Numbered from the stretch's first letter, positions 45,888 to 54,970 are shown. The stretch: 64,000 bases of DNA from Mycolicibacterium hassiacum DSM 44199 (GCF_900603025.1 NZ_LR026975.1:868001-932000), one strand, 5' to 3'. Made by a program: numbers and translations. Notes: generated by a model from the letters alone, not told the origin.

Positions 45888-46748
45888 ATGGCGCGATGGA
45901 GCGGTTTCGCCGGCAAGCACTGTCTGCTGACCGGGGCCGCCTCCGGCATCGGCCGGGCGACCGCCCTGCGGCTGGCCGACGAGGGCGCGGTGCTGTATCT
46001 GACCGATCGCGACGCCGAGGGACTGGAACAGACCGTCGCCGACATCCGGGCCCGCGGCGGTCGGGTCGCCGAGTACCGGGCGCTCGATGTCGCCGACTAC
46101 GACGCGGTGCAGGCCTTCGCCGCCGACATCCACCAGCGGCACCGGCCGATGGACGTGGTGATGAACATCGCCGGGATATCCGCCTGGGGCACCGTGACGA
46201 CACTGACCCATCAGCACTGGAAGTCGATGATCGACGTCAACCTGATGGGCCCGATCCACGTCATCGAGGCGTTCCTGCCGCCGATGGTGGAGGCCGGGCG
46301 GGGCGGGCACCTGGTCAACGTGTCCTCGGCGGCCGGGTTGGTGGCACTGCCCTGGCACGCGGCCTACAGCGCCAGCAAGTTCGGTCTGCGCGGCATGTCG
46401 GAGGTGCTGCGGTTCGACCTGGCGCACCACCGCATCGGGGTGTCGGTCGTGGTGCCCGGCGCGGTGCGCACCCCGCTGGTGCAGACCGTGCAGATCGCCG
46501 GGGTGGACCGTGAGCATCCGCAGGTGCGCAAGTGGACCGAGCGGTTCAGCGGTCACGCCGTCTCGCCCGAGCGGGTGGCCGACCGGATCGTCAAAGGGGT
46601 GCGGCGCAACCGGTTCCTGATCTACACCTCGGCCGACATCCGGGCGCTGTACCTGTTCAAGCGGCTGGCCTGGTGGCCATACAGCGTGGCGATGCGCCAG
46701 GCCAACGCGCTGTTCACCCGGGCGCTGCGTCCGGCGCTGCGCGACTAG
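45888..46748 (+). CDS. Short-chain dehydrogenase (Rv3057c-like)
   Basis: 286 residues from ATG at 45888. CLLTGAASGIGRATALRLAD, NIAGISAWGTV, VNVSSAAGLVALPWHAAYSASK give a full classical SDR active site. A C-terminal extension (ALYLFKRLAWWPYSVAMRQ) is amphipathic and may contact membrane. Length agrees with Rv3057c. Its last four bases overlap the convergent AAA ATPase gene. Confidence 0.92.
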   Translation: MARWSGFAGKHCLLTGAASGIGRATALRLADEGAVLYLTDRDAEGLEQTVADIRARGGRVAEYRALDVADYDAVQAFAADIHQRHRPMDVVMNIAGISAWGTVTTLTHQHWKSMIDVNLMGPIHVIEAFLPPMVEAGRGGHLVNVSSAAGLVALPWHAAYSASKFGLRGMSEVLRFDLAHHRIGVSVVVPGAVRTPLVQTVQIAGVDREHPQVRKWTERFSGHAVSPERVADRIVKGVRRNRFLIYTSADIRALYLFKRLAWWPYSVAMRQANALFTRALRPALRD

Positions 46749-47932
46749 CGTCTGCCCCAGTCCCACGCCGGGGTGCTGAGCAGGCCCTGCCCGGCGATCC
46801 GGGTCTCGCCGAGGTCCTTGTACAGCCGGAGCTGCACCCCATCTCCGGCCGCTGTGTCGTCGCCGATCGGGGTGGCGCCCAGACACTCGATCAGCGCGGG
46901 GGAGTGGGTCACGACGACCACCTGCGTGGCGGCCGCGGCGGCGCGGATCAGCGACGCGAGGGGACGCACCAGATCGGGGTGCAGCGAGGTCTCCGGTTCG
47001 TTCAGCACCATCAGCGACGGCGGTTGCGGGCTGAGCAACGCCGCCGCCCACAGCAGGAAGCGCAGTGTGCCGTCGGACAACTCGGCAGCCCGGAGCGGAC
47101 GCAGCATGCCGGGCTGGTGCAGCCGGAGGTCGAACAGTCCATCGTGCACGGCCACCGATACCTTCGCGCCGTCGAAGGCGTCGGCCACCGCGCGGGGCAG
47201 GTCGTCGAACCCGGCTTCGATGATGGTCTGGATCGCGGCGGCCAGGTCGGCACCGTCGTCGGACAGCACCGGCGTCCGAGTGCCGACCTGCGGCCGGCGG
47301 CACGGGGCCGCGGCGTCGACGCGGAAGCCGTCGTAGAAGCGCCAGTTCCGTAACCGGTCGCGCACCGCCGCGAGTTCCGGGTGCGCGCCCGGGTGGGCGA
47401 ACTCGGCGAGCACGCTGCGGTAGGGCGGCAGCGACGCGGACAGTCTGTCGAAGCCGCGCCCGGATTCCGCGGCGGTCTCCACGTAGTCGCGGGTGCGCCG
47501 GACCAGGGTGGTGCTGCTGCGCATCACCGGGCCCACGAACACCACCTCGCGTTTGACCTCCGGGTCGCGGGCGAACAGGGAGGCCGGGCCCGCCGTCTGG
47601 GGCAACCCCAGGTCCACGAGATAACCGAAATCGTCCGAGGCGAAACCCATCTCGAGCGACACCGGGCGGGTGCGGGTGGTGCCCTCGACCCGTCCGCTGC
47701 GGCGCGCGCCCGCGGGCTGTTCGGGGCCGGCCCACAGTACCGATTCCAGTCCGCCCTCGCGGGCCAGCGAGCCGATCACCTCGCCGCGTCCGCAGTCGGC
47801 CAGCAGTCGCAGTGCCCGGTACCCCGACGACTTGCCCGAGCCGTTGGCCCCGGTCACCACGGTCAGCCCGGCCAGCGGCAGCACGATGTCGCGCAGTGAG
47901 CGGTAACCGCGGATGGCGATCGTGTGCAGCAT
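46745..47932 (-). CDS. AAA-type ATPase, RecF/SMC-like (single gene)
   Basis: 395 residues. IAIRGYRSLRDIVLPLAGLTVVTGANGSGKSS holds the N-terminal strand and Walker A, and SLMVLNEPETSLHPDLVRPL the signature-D-loop Walker B; LSDGTLRFLLWAAALL is the ABC-type signature. These are features of the AAA_21 group related to RecF and OLD nucleases, but no TOPRIM domain follows. Some members act in phage defence or as toxin regulators, others in repair. It is absent from the M. tuberculosis order as remembered. It precedes dinB with 2 bases between on the same strand. Confidence 0.85.
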   Translation of the reverse strand: MLHTIAIRGYRSLRDIVLPLAGLTVVTGANGSGKSSGYRALRLLADCGRGEVIGSLAREGGLESVLWAGPEQPAGARRSGRVEGTTRTRPVSLEMGFASDDFGYLVDLGLPQTAGPASLFARDPEVKREVVFVGPVMRSSTTLVRRTRDYVETAAESGRGFDRLSASLPPYRSVLAEFAHPGAHPELAAVRDRLRNWRFYDGFRVDAAAPCRRPQVGTRTPVLSDDGADLAAAIQTIIEAGFDDLPRAVADAFDGAKVSVAVHDGLFDLRLHQPGMLRPLRAAELSDGTLRFLLWAAALLSPQPPSLMVLNEPETSLHPDLVRPLASLIRAAAAATQVVVVTHSPALIECLGATPIGDDTAAGDGVQLRLYKDLGETRIAGQGLLSTPAWDWGRR

Positions 47933-47934
47933 TC

Positions 47935-48996
47935 TCAGTACCCGCCCTGCGGTGGTGTCAGTTCCAGGCGCACGCCCAGCAGTCGCACCGGCCGGTCGAT
48001 GTCGAACCGGCTGAGCAGTTCGAGCGCGGTCGCGGTGATGACCCCGGCGTCGACGGTCGGTTCGGGCAGTTTACGGATCTTCGTGCGGGTGTAGAAGGTG
48101 TCGGTGCGCACGGTCACCGCCACCCGGGCGGCGACGCGCTGCTGCGCGACGACGTCGGCCAGCGTGCGATGTGCGAGATCGGCGACCGCGGAGGCCATTT
48201 CGCGTTGATCGGTCAGGTCGTGAGGAAACGTCACGACATGGCTGCGGGACCGGGGAATCCACGGCTCGGCCCTGATCTCGGAGTCGCCGCCGCCCTTGGC
48301 CAACAGCAGCAACCACAGGCCGGTGCTGGGGCCGAACGCCGCCGTCAGCACCTGCGCATCGGTGGCCGCCAGATCGGCGACGGTGTCGATGCCCAGCGCC
48401 GCAAGCTTTTTCGCGGTCTTAGGGCCGACACCCCACAGCGCGTCGACGGGCCGGTCGCCCATCACCGCCATCCAGTTGGCGCCGGTGAGCACGAACACCC
48501 CGTCGGGCTTGCCGAAGCCGGTGGCCACCTTCGCGCGCTGTTTGTTGTCGCTGATGCCGATCGAGCAGGACAGCCCGGTGCCCGCCGCGACCGTGTGGCG
48601 GATCTGTTCGGCCAGCTCGACCGGATCCGCGTCGGCGTCGAGCTCGGCGCCGACGTAGGCCTCGTCCCAGCCCCACACCTCGACCGGATGACCGAAGTCG
48701 CGCAGCAGTGCCATCACTTCCGCGGAGGCGGCATCGTAGGCGGCGGTGTCGAGGGGCAGGAAGACCGCTTCCGGGCACTTGCGCGCCGCGGTACGCAGCG
48801 GCATGCCGGCGCGTACCCCGAACCTGCGCGCCGGATACGACGCGCAGGTGACCACCTTGCGGGGCTCGGTCGGGTCGCCGTTGCCGCCGACGATGACGGG
48901 CAGCCCGGCCAGCTCGGGGCGGCGCCGCACCTCGACGGCGGCCTGGAACTGGTCGAGGTCGACGTGCAGCACCCAGCGTCGACGGTCGTCGCTCAT
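47935..48996 (-). CDS. dinB: DNA polymerase IV (Y-family), DinB2/DinP-like
   Basis: 353 residues from ATG at 48996; an upstream extension overlaps the TetR gene and is rejected. WVLHVDLDQFQAAVEVRRRPEL has the first catalytic Asp, GWDEAYVGAELD the Asp-Glu pair (usually SxDE), and GVGPKTAKKLAALGI is the HhH motif. The serine of the SxDE motif is replaced (WGWDEAY). Lesion-bypass polymerase; the ortholog by position of Rv3056. No beta-clamp motif is obvious at the C-terminus (LELTPPQGGY). Confidence 0.92.
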   Translation of the reverse strand: MSDDRRRWVLHVDLDQFQAAVEVRRRPELAGLPVIVGGNGDPTEPRKVVTCASYPARRFGVRAGMPLRTAARKCPEAVFLPLDTAAYDAASAEVMALLRDFGHPVEVWGWDEAYVGAELDADADPVELAEQIRHTVAAGTGLSCSIGISDNKQRAKVATGFGKPDGVFVLTGANWMAVMGDRPVDALWGVGPKTAKKLAALGIDTVADLAATDAQVLTAAFGPSTGLWLLLLAKGGGDSEIRAEPWIPRSRSHVVTFPHDLTDQREMASAVADLAHRTLADVVAQQRVAARVAVTVRTDTFYTRTKIRKLPEPTVDAGVITATALELLSRFDIDRPVRLLGVRLELTPPQGGY

Positions 48997-49003
48997 CGTC
49001 CGA

Positions 49004-49612
49004 TCAGGTCCCGCACAGTTTGCGCGCCACGCTCTCCCAGGCGTCGCCGAGCGACTGCACGGTGTGGCCGTTCTCGGTGAGCTGGTGGTGCACGTAGTGC
49101 ACGTCGAGCAGCGCCAGCAGCGCGCTGGCCTGAGCGTCGACGTCGCCGGTGGTGCCGGCCTCGGCGAGCAGCACCGAGACGTGGCGGTGCTGCACCCGGG
49201 CCGGGGCGTTGAACCTGGCGTACGGGTCGCGGTTGACATCGGCCATCAGGGCGCGATGGGCGACCACGAAGTCCAGTCGTCGGCGCCCGTAGGCCAATAA
49301 CCGCTCCAGCGCCGGTGCCCCCGGGCCGAGCGGCGGCGGGCCGAACATAATCTCCTGCTGGAACGCCTTCTCGTCCTCGTCGAGCAGTTCCATCATCAGC
49401 CCGGCCCGGTTGCCGAAGCGGCGGAACAGGGTGCCCTTGCCCACCCCCGCGGCCGCGACGATGTCATCGGTGGTGACGGCTTCGGCACCGCGCTCGGCGA
49501 TGAGGCGACGCGCGGCGTCGAGCAGGAGGTTGCGGTTGCGTGCGGCGTCGCCCCGCTCATGCGGCGCCTGACCGGAAACCGGCAGGTAGCGCGGCTGTGG
49601 GCGAGCGGCCAT
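49004..49612 (-). CDS. TetR-family regulator (Rv3055-like)
   Basis: 202 residues. The HTH reads GAEAVTTDDIVAAAGVGKGTLFRRFGNRAGL. Divergent from the FMN reductase gene, with a 20-bp near-perfect palindrome between them. It ends 7 bases before the dinB start, so both may be transcribed together, as in M. tuberculosis. Ligand unknown; a flavin- or quinone-related signal is a guess from the neighbour. Confidence 0.9.
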   Translation of the reverse strand: MAARPQPRYLPVSGQAPHERGDAARNRNLLLDAARRLIAERGAEAVTTDDIVAAAGVGKGTLFRRFGNRAGLMMELLDEDEKAFQQEIMFGPPPLGPGAPALERLLAYGRRRLDFVVAHRALMADVNRDPYARFNAPARVQHRHVSVLLAEAGTTGDVDAQASALLALLDVHYVHHQLTENGHTVQSLGDAWESVARKLCGT

Positions 49613-49638
49613 GGGCCGAGTTTAGATCAGCCGGAATA

Positions 49639-49658
49639 AATCGGACCGCAGTCCGGTT
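49639..49658. promoter_or_regulatory. Palindrome in divergent TetR/FMN-reductase promoter
   Basis: AATCGGACCGCAGTCCGGTT: 8-base arms with one mismatch around CGCA, 27 bases from the TetR start and 49 from the reductase start. Confidence 0.55.
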
Positions 49659-49707
49659 AAGCGATGGCAGGATCATCCCGATGCCCGACGACGGAAAGGA
49701 CCTGAAC

Positions 49708-50259
49708 ATGTCGGATACCACCGTGCTGGTGCTGCTGGGCAGCCTGCGCGCCGCCTCCATCAATCGACAGCTGGCCGAGCTCGCCATCGAGTCGGCGCCC
49801 GAGGGCGTCGAGCTGAAGCTGTTCGACCGGTTGGGTGAGGTGCCGTTCTACAACGAGGACATCGACGTCGACACGCCGGACCAGCCGCTGGCCGAGCCGG
49901 TCGCCGCGCTGCGCCGGGCCGCCGCCGAGGCCGATGCCGCGCTGGTGGTGACACCCGAATACAACGGGAGCGTCCCCGGTGTGCTCAAGAACGCGATCGA
50001 CTGGCTGTCGCGGCCCTACGGAGACGGGGCGCTGAAGGGCAAGCCGGCGGCGGTCATCGGGACCTCACTGGGCCGCTACGGCGGGGTGTGGGCGCACGAC
50101 GAGACCCGCAAGACGCTCGGTATCGCCGGGGTGCGGGTGCTCGAGGACCTGAAACTGTCGGTGCAGTCGACAGTGTTCGACGACCGGCATCCGCGCGAGA
50201 ACGCCGACGTCGCCGCGAGTGTGCGCGACATCGTCGGCAAGCTCGCCGCGGAAGCTTGA
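49708..50259 (+). CDS. NADPH-dependent FMN reductase (Rv3054c-like)
   Basis: 183 residues from ATG at 49708 with AAAGGA seven bases upstream. LLGSLRAASINRQLAEL is the FMN-phosphate loop, TPEYNGSVPGVLKNAIDWLSR the flavin/dimer loop of the NADPH_dep_FMN_red flavodoxin-like family. It reduces quinones, azo dyes or flavin. Regulated probably by the divergent TetR. The last two codons and stop (GAA GCT TGA) form the start of the first 26-bp tandem repeat. Confidence 0.92.
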   Translation: MSDTTVLVLLGSLRAASINRQLAELAIESAPEGVELKLFDRLGEVPFYNEDIDVDTPDQPLAEPVAALRRAAAEADAALVVTPEYNGSVPGVLKNAIDWLSRPYGDGALKGKPAAVIGTSLGRYGGVWAHDETRKTLGIAGVRVLEDLKLSVQSTVFDDRHPRENADVAASVRDIVGKLAAEA

Positions 50260-50354
50260 CGGGCGGCTCGGCCGCCGAAGCTTGACGGGCGGCTCGGCCG
50301 CCGAAGCTTGACGGGCGGCTCGGCCGCCGAAGCTTGACGGGCGGCTCGGCCGCC
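50251..50354. repeat. VNTR-like array, 26-bp unit, 4 perfect copies
   Basis: Unit GAAGCTTGACGGGCGGCTCG-GCCGCC repeated four times, the first copy containing the stop codon of the FMN reductase. Each unit holds a GGCGGC-TCG-GCCGCC hairpin and a HindIII site. Followed at once by a terminator. Confidence 0.97.
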
Positions 50355-50361
50355 GGGGCAG

Positions 50362-50391
50362 AACCGCCGCCGCATGCCGGCGGCGGTTTTT
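50362..50391 (+). terminator. Rho-independent terminator after FMN reductase
   Basis: AACCGCCGCCG and CGGCGGCGGTT, loop CATGC, followed by TTT within TTTTT. Strong stem with T-run, 103 bases beyond the stop codon. Confidence 0.8.
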
Positions 50392-50810
50392 GCTGTCGGG
50401 GTGGTGGGGCGGGTCCGCGGCTGGGCGGGTGCCCAGGGTCGGGGGAGTTGTCGGTGCCCTCTGATAGAGAGGACCCGAGGGCCGGCGCGACACGCCGAAG
50501 TGTGAAATGCGACACGCCGAGGACACGCCGTCGGAGAAGCTTACGACCTGGGAATTTCAGAAATGTGATTCAGAACATCTGGTGTCCCTTCGCTTTGTCG
50601 GCCACAAGGTGTAGTGTTTCGAGCACCGACAGACCACCGGATTCCGGGGGTCGGCCGGAGCCTCGAGGTCCGGCGTTGTCGGAGGACAACACCATCGGGT
50701 TGACAGGCCCGGTGACCCGGAGTTCACCGGGATCGCCGGCCCAGCCGAGTCTCAACGAAGCGCAGTTTTTCGGAGCAGTTGCCAGTCCAGTCCACAGAGG
50801 AGCCGTGCCG
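50392..50810. other. 420-bp leader region upstream of nrdH, no gene
   Basis: No convincing coding frame. It contains three GACACGCCGA-type direct repeats near 50490-50530, a probable NrdR box at 50602, and a long GC-rich stretch down to the nrdH ribosome site, including GGTCGGCCGG/CCGGCG hairpins. A long regulated 5' UTR is possible, but I see no known riboswitch. Confidence 0.45.
50602..50617. promoter_or_regulatory. Possible NrdR box
   Basis: Read on the reverse strand, ACACTACACCTTGTGG resembles the NrdR consensus acaCwAtATaTwGtgt. A partner box would be expected about 31 bp away; GAACATCTGGTGTC at 50573 is only a weak candidate. Confidence 0.35.
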
Positions 50811-51053
50811 ATGACCGTCACCGTGTACACCAAGCCCGCGTGCGTGCAGTGCAACGCCACCTTCAAGGCGTTGGACAAGCACGGCATCTCCTACGAGAAG
50901 GTCGACATCACCGTCGACAGCGAGGCGCGCGACTACGTCATGGCGCTCGGCTACCTGCAGGCTCCCGTCGTGGTGGTCAACCAGGACGAGCACTGGTCGG
51001 GGTTCCGCCCGGACCGGATCAAGGCGCTCGCCGCGATCTCGGCCACGGCGTAG
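50811..51053 (+). CDS. nrdH: Glutaredoxin-like protein NrdH
   Basis: 80 residues; ATG at 50811 with AGAGGAG upstream. VYTKPACVQCNATFKALDK carries the redox CxxC (CVQC), and GYLQAPVVVVNQDEHWSGFRP is the NrdH-specific thioredoxin-reductase contact loop. It reduces the class Ib ribonucleotide reductase. First gene of nrdH-nrdI-nrdE. Confidence 0.97.
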   Translation: MTVTVYTKPACVQCNATFKALDKHGISYEKVDITVDSEARDYVMALGYLQAPVVVVNQDEHWSGFRPDRIKALAAISATA

Positions 51054-51086
51054 GGGTACCCCCACTCGACCAGGAAGGAGGGGGAC

Positions 51087-51530
51087 GTGACCAACCTCGT
51101 CTACTTCTCCAGCGTGTCGGAGAACACCCACCGATTCGTCGAGAAGCTCGGCCTACCGGCCACCCGCATCCCGCTGCACGGCAGGATCGAGGTCGATGAG
51201 CCGTATGTGCTCATCGTGCCGACCTACGGCGGCGGGCGGGCAACGCCCGATATCAACGTCGGAGGCTACGTCCCCAAACAGGTCATCGCCTTCCTGAACA
51301 ACGAGCAGAACCGGTCGTTGCTGCGCGGGGTGATCGCCGCGGGCAACAGCAACTTCGGCAAGGAGTTCGGCTATGCGGGGGAAGTGATCTCCCGCAAGTG
51401 CAACGTGCCGTACCTGTATCGCTTCGAACTGATGGGAACACCGGAGGACGTCGAAACCGTCCGCGCCGGGCTAGCCGACTTCTGGAGGGAGCAGACGTGC
51501 CACCAACCGTCACAGCTGCAGAACCTGTAA
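51087..51530 (+). CDS. nrdI: Flavodoxin-like protein NrdI
   Basis: 147 residues from GTG after [32 protein letters not shown] (FMN loop), [23 protein letters not shown] and [20 protein letters not shown] are NrdI hallmarks. It supplies oxidant to assemble the Mn(III)2 tyrosyl cofactor of NrdF. Its end overlaps the nrdE start by 34 bases. Confidence 0.97.
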   Translation: MTNLVYFSSVSENTHRFVEKLGLPATRIPLHGRIEVDEPYVLIVPTYGGGRATPDINVGGYVPKQVIAFLNNEQNRSLLRGVIAAGNSNFGKEFGYAGEVISRKCNVPYLYRFELMGTPEDVETVRAGLADFWREQTCHQPSQLQNL

Positions 51531-53707
51531 CCGACGCCGGCGCGTCGGCCGCCGAGACGACCCAGGGCGCGGGCACGTCGCACGCGCGGCCGGGTGGCGA
51601 GACGGATTACCACGCGCTCAACGCGATGCTGAATCTGTACGACGAGAACGGGCGGATTCAGTTCGACAAGGATCGCGAGGCGGCGCGGCAGTTCTTCCTG
51701 CAGCACGTCAACCAGAACACGGTCTTCTTCCACAACTACGACGAGAAGCTCGACTACCTCGTCGAGAACGGGTACTACGAGGAGGAAGTCCTCAACCAGT
51801 ACTCGCGTGACTTCATCAAGAGCCTGCTCGACCGGGCGTACGCCAAGAAGTTCCGGTTCCCGACGTTCCTGGGTGCGTTCAAGTACTACACCTCGTACAC
51901 GCTCAAGACCTTCGACGGCAAGCGCTACCTCGAGCGGTTCGAGGACCGGGTCGTGATGGTGGCGCTCACCCTCGCTCAGGGCGACACCGACCTCGCCGAG
52001 AAGCTGGTCGACGAGATCATCGACGGCCGGTTCCAGCCGGCCACCCCGACGTTCCTCAACGCCGGCAAGAAGCAGCGCGGCGAGCCGGTGAGCTGCTTTC
52101 TGCTGCGAATCGAGGACAACATGGAGTCGATCGGCCGGGCGATCAACTCGGCGCTGCAGCTCTCGAAGCGCGGCGGCGGGGTGGCGCTGCTGCTGAGCAA
52201 CGTCCGCGAGTTCGGCGCGCCGATCAAGAACATCGAGAACCAGAGCTCGGGCGTCATCCCGATCATGAAGCTGCTCGAGGACGCGTTCTCCTACGCCAAC
52301 CAGCTCGGGGCCCGGCAGGGTGCGGGTGCGGTGTACCTGCACGCCCACCACCCGGACATCTACCGGTTCCTCGACACCAAACGCGAGAACGCCGACGAGA
52401 AGATCCGGATCAAGACGCTGAGCCTGGGCGTGGTGATCCCGGACATCACCTTCGAGCTGGCCAAGCGCAACGAGGACATGTACCTGTTCTCGCCGTACGA
52501 CGTCGAGCGCGTCTACGGCAAGCCGTTCGCCGACATCTCGGTGACCGAGAAGTACTACGAGATGGTCGACGACCCGCGGATCCGCAAGAGCAAGATCAAC
52601 GCGCGGGAGTTCTTCCAGACCATCGCCGAGATCCAGTTCGAGTCCGGCTACCCGTACATCATGTTCGAGGACACGGTGAACCGGGCCAACCCGATCGAGG
52701 GCAAGGTCACCCACTCGAACCTGTGCTCGGAGATCCTGCAGGTCTCGACCCCGTCGGAGTTCAACGACGACCTGTCCTACAAGGTTGTCGGCAAGGACAT
52801 CTCGTGCAATCTCGGGTCGCTGAACATCGCCAAGGCGATGGACTCGCCGGACTTCGGCCAGACCGTCGAGGTGGCGATCCGGGCGCTGACGTCGGTCAGC
52901 GACCAGACCCGGATCGACTCGGTGCCGTCGATCGTGCGCGGTAACGACGAGTCGCACTCGATCGGCCTCGGGCAGATGAACCTGCACGGCTACCTCGGCC
53001 GGGAGCGGATCCACTACGGGTCCGAGGAGGCGATCGACTTCACGAACATGTACTTCTACACGGTGTGCTACCACGCCATCCGGGCGTCGAACAAGATCGC
53101 CATCGAGCGTGGTAAGGCGTTCGTGGGCTTCGAGAAGTCGAAGTACGCCACCGGTGAGTTCTTCGACAAGTACATCAACCAGGTGTGGGAGCCCAAGACC
53201 CACAAGGTGCGGGAGCTGTTCGCCAAGGCCAACATTCACATCCCCACCCAGGACGACTGGCGCAAGCTCAAGGAGAGCGTGCAGAAGCACGGCATCTACA
53301 ACGCCTACCTGCAGGCGGTGCCGCCGACCGGGTCGATCTCCTACATCAACAACTCGACGAGCTCGATCCACCCGATCGCATCGAAGATCGAGATCCGCAA
53401 GGAAGGCAAGATCGGCCGGGTCTACTACCCGGCGCCCTACATGACCAACGACAACCTCGAGTACTTCGAGGACGCCTACGAGATCGGTTACGAGAAGATC
53501 ATCGACACCTACGCGGCGGCCACCCAGCACGTCGACCAGGGGTTGAGCCTGACCTTGTTCTTCAAGGACACCGCGACCACCCGCGACCTGAACAAGGCGC
53601 AGATCTACGCGTGGCGCAAGGGCATCAAGACCCTCTACTACATCCGGCTGCGCCAGATGGCGCTGGAGGGAACCGAAGTCGAGGGTTGCGTGTCCTGCAT
53701 GCTGTAG
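51497..53707 (+). CDS. nrdE: Ribonucleoside-diphosphate reductase alpha subunit, class Ib
   Basis: 736 residues from GTG at 51497 (GGAGGGAGCAG upstream; product begins Met-Pro-Pro-Thr-Val as in M. tuberculosis NrdE), overlapping nrd[11 protein letters not shown] has the central radical Cys, [16 protein letters not shown] the first redox Cys, and GCVSCML the C-terminal CxxC. It reduces NDPs to dNDPs with NrdF, which is not within the window; in M. tuberculosis nrdF2 lies beyond the monooxygenase. The N-terminal 35 residues are Ala/Gly-rich and slightly longer than in M. tuberculosis. Confidence 0.97.
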   Translation: MPPTVTAAEPVTDAGASAAETTQGAGTSHARPGGETDYHALNAMLNLYDENGRIQFDKDREAARQFFLQHVNQNTVFFHNYDEKLDYLVENGYYEEEVLNQYSRDFIKSLLDRAYAKKFRFPTFLGAFKYYTSYTLKTFDGKRYLERFEDRVVMVALTLAQGDTDLAEKLVDEIIDGRFQPATPTFLNAGKKQRGEPVSCFLLRIEDNMESIGRAINSALQLSKRGGGVALLLSNVREFGAPIKNIENQSSGVIPIMKLLEDAFSYANQLGARQGAGAVYLHAHHPDIYRFLDTKRENADEKIRIKTLSLGVVIPDITFELAKRNEDMYLFSPYDVERVYGKPFADISVTEKYYEMVDDPRIRKSKINAREFFQTIAEIQFESGYPYIMFEDTVNRANPIEGKVTHSNLCSEILQVSTPSEFNDDLSYKVVGKDISCNLGSLNIAKAMDSPDFGQTVEVAIRALTSVSDQTRIDSVPSIVRGNDESHSIGLGQMNLHGYLGRERIHYGSEEAIDFTNMYFYTVCYHAIRASNKIAIERGKAFVGFEKSKYATGEFFDKYINQVWEPKTHKVRELFAKANIHIPTQDDWRKLKESVQKHGIYNAYLQAVPPTGSISYINNSTSSIHPIASKIEIRKEGKIGRVYYPAPYMTNDNLEYFEDAYEIGYEKIIDTYAAATQHVDQGLSLTLFFKDTATTRDLNKAQIYAWRKGIKTLYYIRLRQMALEGTEVEGCVSCML

Positions 53708-53724
53708 GGCATCGCTCGTGAGTG

Positions 53725-53754
53725 GCGCCGCCGACGGGATTCCGTCGGTGGCGC
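53725..53754 (+). terminator. Terminator after nrdE
   Basis: GCGCCGCCGACGG and CCGTCGGTGGCGC form a 13-bp stem (one G-T pair) with loop GATT, followed by TTCTCATTT. Confidence 0.7.
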
Positions 53755-53780
53755 TTCTCATTTGGCCGCGTTCGCAGGGG

Positions 53781-53842
53781 CGCCCAAACTACGCTTGTTG
53801 ACGAAAAATCGCGAAAATCCATCAGCAAGCGTAGTTTCGGCG
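53781..53842. repeat. 62-bp palindromic repeat, family B copy 2 (inverted)
   Basis: Begins CGCCCAAACTACGCTTGTTG and ends AAGCGTAGTTTCGGCG. Its reverse complement matches 28135-28196 at most positions, including the core GGATTTTCGCGATTT. Lies between the nrdE terminator and the convergent DUF5997-like gene, ending 8 bases from its stop. Confidence 0.85.
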
Positions 53843-53850
53843 GTGCAGGG

Positions 53851-54231
53851 TCAGCGGTCGACGTTCGCCCGCTGCGCCTTGCGTTCGCGCCGCTCACGCA
53901 GCATCTGCCGGTAGCTCTCGCGCTCGGCCGCCAGCCACTCCGGGTTGTCGGCGATGATCCGGTTGATCTCGGCAGTGGTGAGCGCGGTGCCGACCCCGTG
54001 GCGGGCCAGCGCGGCGATCGAGACCCCCAGCTTGGCGGCCACCAGATTCTTCGGGTGCGGGCCGTTCTTGCGCAGGTCCTTCAACCACTGCGGCGGGTCG
54101 GCCTGCAGCGCGGCCAGCTCCTCGCGGGTGATCGGATTGGCCTGGAACTCCGGCGGTGTCGCGGGCAGATACACGTCCAGCTTCTTCGCCGCGGTCGCGG
54201 GTTTCATGGACTGTGTGTTCGCCCTGCTCAT
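53851..54231 (-). CDS. DUF5997-like protein
   Basis: 126 residues from ATG at 54231; ATG at 54207 is an alternative. KPATAAKKLDVYLPATPPEFQ and the central PPQWLKDLRKNGPHPKNLVAAKLGVSIAALARHGV, which looks like a degenerate HTH, match actinobacterial DUF5997 proteins. A highly charged tail (RQMLRERRERKAQR) suggests nucleic-acid contact. Divergent from an HTH-less LysR effector domain 28 bases away, a pairing I recall as common for this family. Function unknown. Confidence 0.75.
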   Translation of the reverse strand: MSRANTQSMKPATAAKKLDVYLPATPPEFQANPITREELAALQADPPQWLKDLRKNGPHPKNLVAAKLGVSIAALARHGVGTALTTAEINRIIADNPEWLAAERESYRQMLRERRERKAQRANVDR

Positions 54232-54259
54232 GCCACCAGCGTATCGGTAGCCTAAGGCG

Positions 54260-54970
54260 GTGACCCCGCAGTCCCTCACGCTCGGCTACATGCCAGGTGG
54301 GCCGCCGGCCAAGTGGGCGCGGATCTGGGCGCAGCGCCACCCCGACGTGCCTCTGCACCTGCATCCCGTTGCGGCGGCCGACGCCGCGGATGCGGTGCGT
54401 GGCGGCGTCGTCGACCTGTCCCTGCTGCGCCTGCCCGCCGACACCACCGGGCTTGCGGTCATCCCGCTCTACGAGGAGACGACGGTTGTCGTGGTACCCA
54501 AAGACCACGTCGTCACCGCCGCGGACGAGGTCACCGCCGCCGACCTCGACGACGAACCCACGCTGATCCCGCTCGACGACGTCGTCGGCTGGCCCGACGC
54601 GCCGGGCGTCGCGGTCGAGTACCGGCCCGAAACCACCGGAGCCGCAATCGAACTCGTCGCCACCGGCATGGGGGTGCTGATCGTCCCGCAGTCGCTGGCG
54701 CGGCTGCACCACCGCCGCGACCTGACCCACCGGCCGATCGTCGACGCACCGACCTGCGCGGTCGGGCTGGCGTTCCCGGAGGGGCAGCCGTCGGTGCTGG
54801 TCGAGGAGTTCATCGGGATCGTGCGCGGGCGCCGGCCCGGCTCCTCCCGCGGGACCCCGCCGCCACCGAAACGCACCGCCCGGGAGAAGACACTGGCCAA
54901 GCAGGCCGCCCGCGCCGCGGCCGGGAAGATCCCGCGCCGGCCGGCGAAGCCCAAGCGGGGGAGGCGCTAG
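54260..54970 (+). CDS. LysR-type effector-binding domain without HTH
   Basis: 236 residues from GTG. LTLGYMPGGPPAKWARIWAQRHPDVPLHLHP and DLSLLRLPADTTGLAVIPLYEE correspond to the two-lobed LysR substrate-binding domain starting at its first strand; no N-terminal winged helix is present. The C-terminus is strongly basic (KRTAREKTLAKQ, RRPAKPKRGRR), which could restore DNA or RNA contact. It may work with the divergent DUF5997-like protein, which has an HTH-like segment. Its TAG stop is the CTAG core of the IS481 target site. Confidence 0.8.
   Translation: MTPQSLTLGYMPGGPPAKWARIWAQRHPDVPLHLHPVAAADAADAVRGGVVDLSLLRLPADTTGLAVIPLYEETTVVVVPKDHVVTAADEVTAADLDDEPTLIPLDDVVGWPDAPGVAVEYRPETTGAAIELVATGMGVLIVPQSLARLHHRRDLTHRPIVDAPTCAVGLAFPEGQPSVLVEEFIGIVRGRRPGSSRGTPPPPKRTAREKTLAKQAARAAAGKIPRRPAKPKRGRR

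Noticed and set aside
50620..50810. Known riboswitch in the nrdH leader
   Set aside because: No conserved cobalamin or other riboswitch motifs were recognised; only GC-rich stems.
51371..53761. 796-codon reverse frame opposite nrdE
   Set aside because: nrdE is certain; the antisense frame is codon-bias driven.
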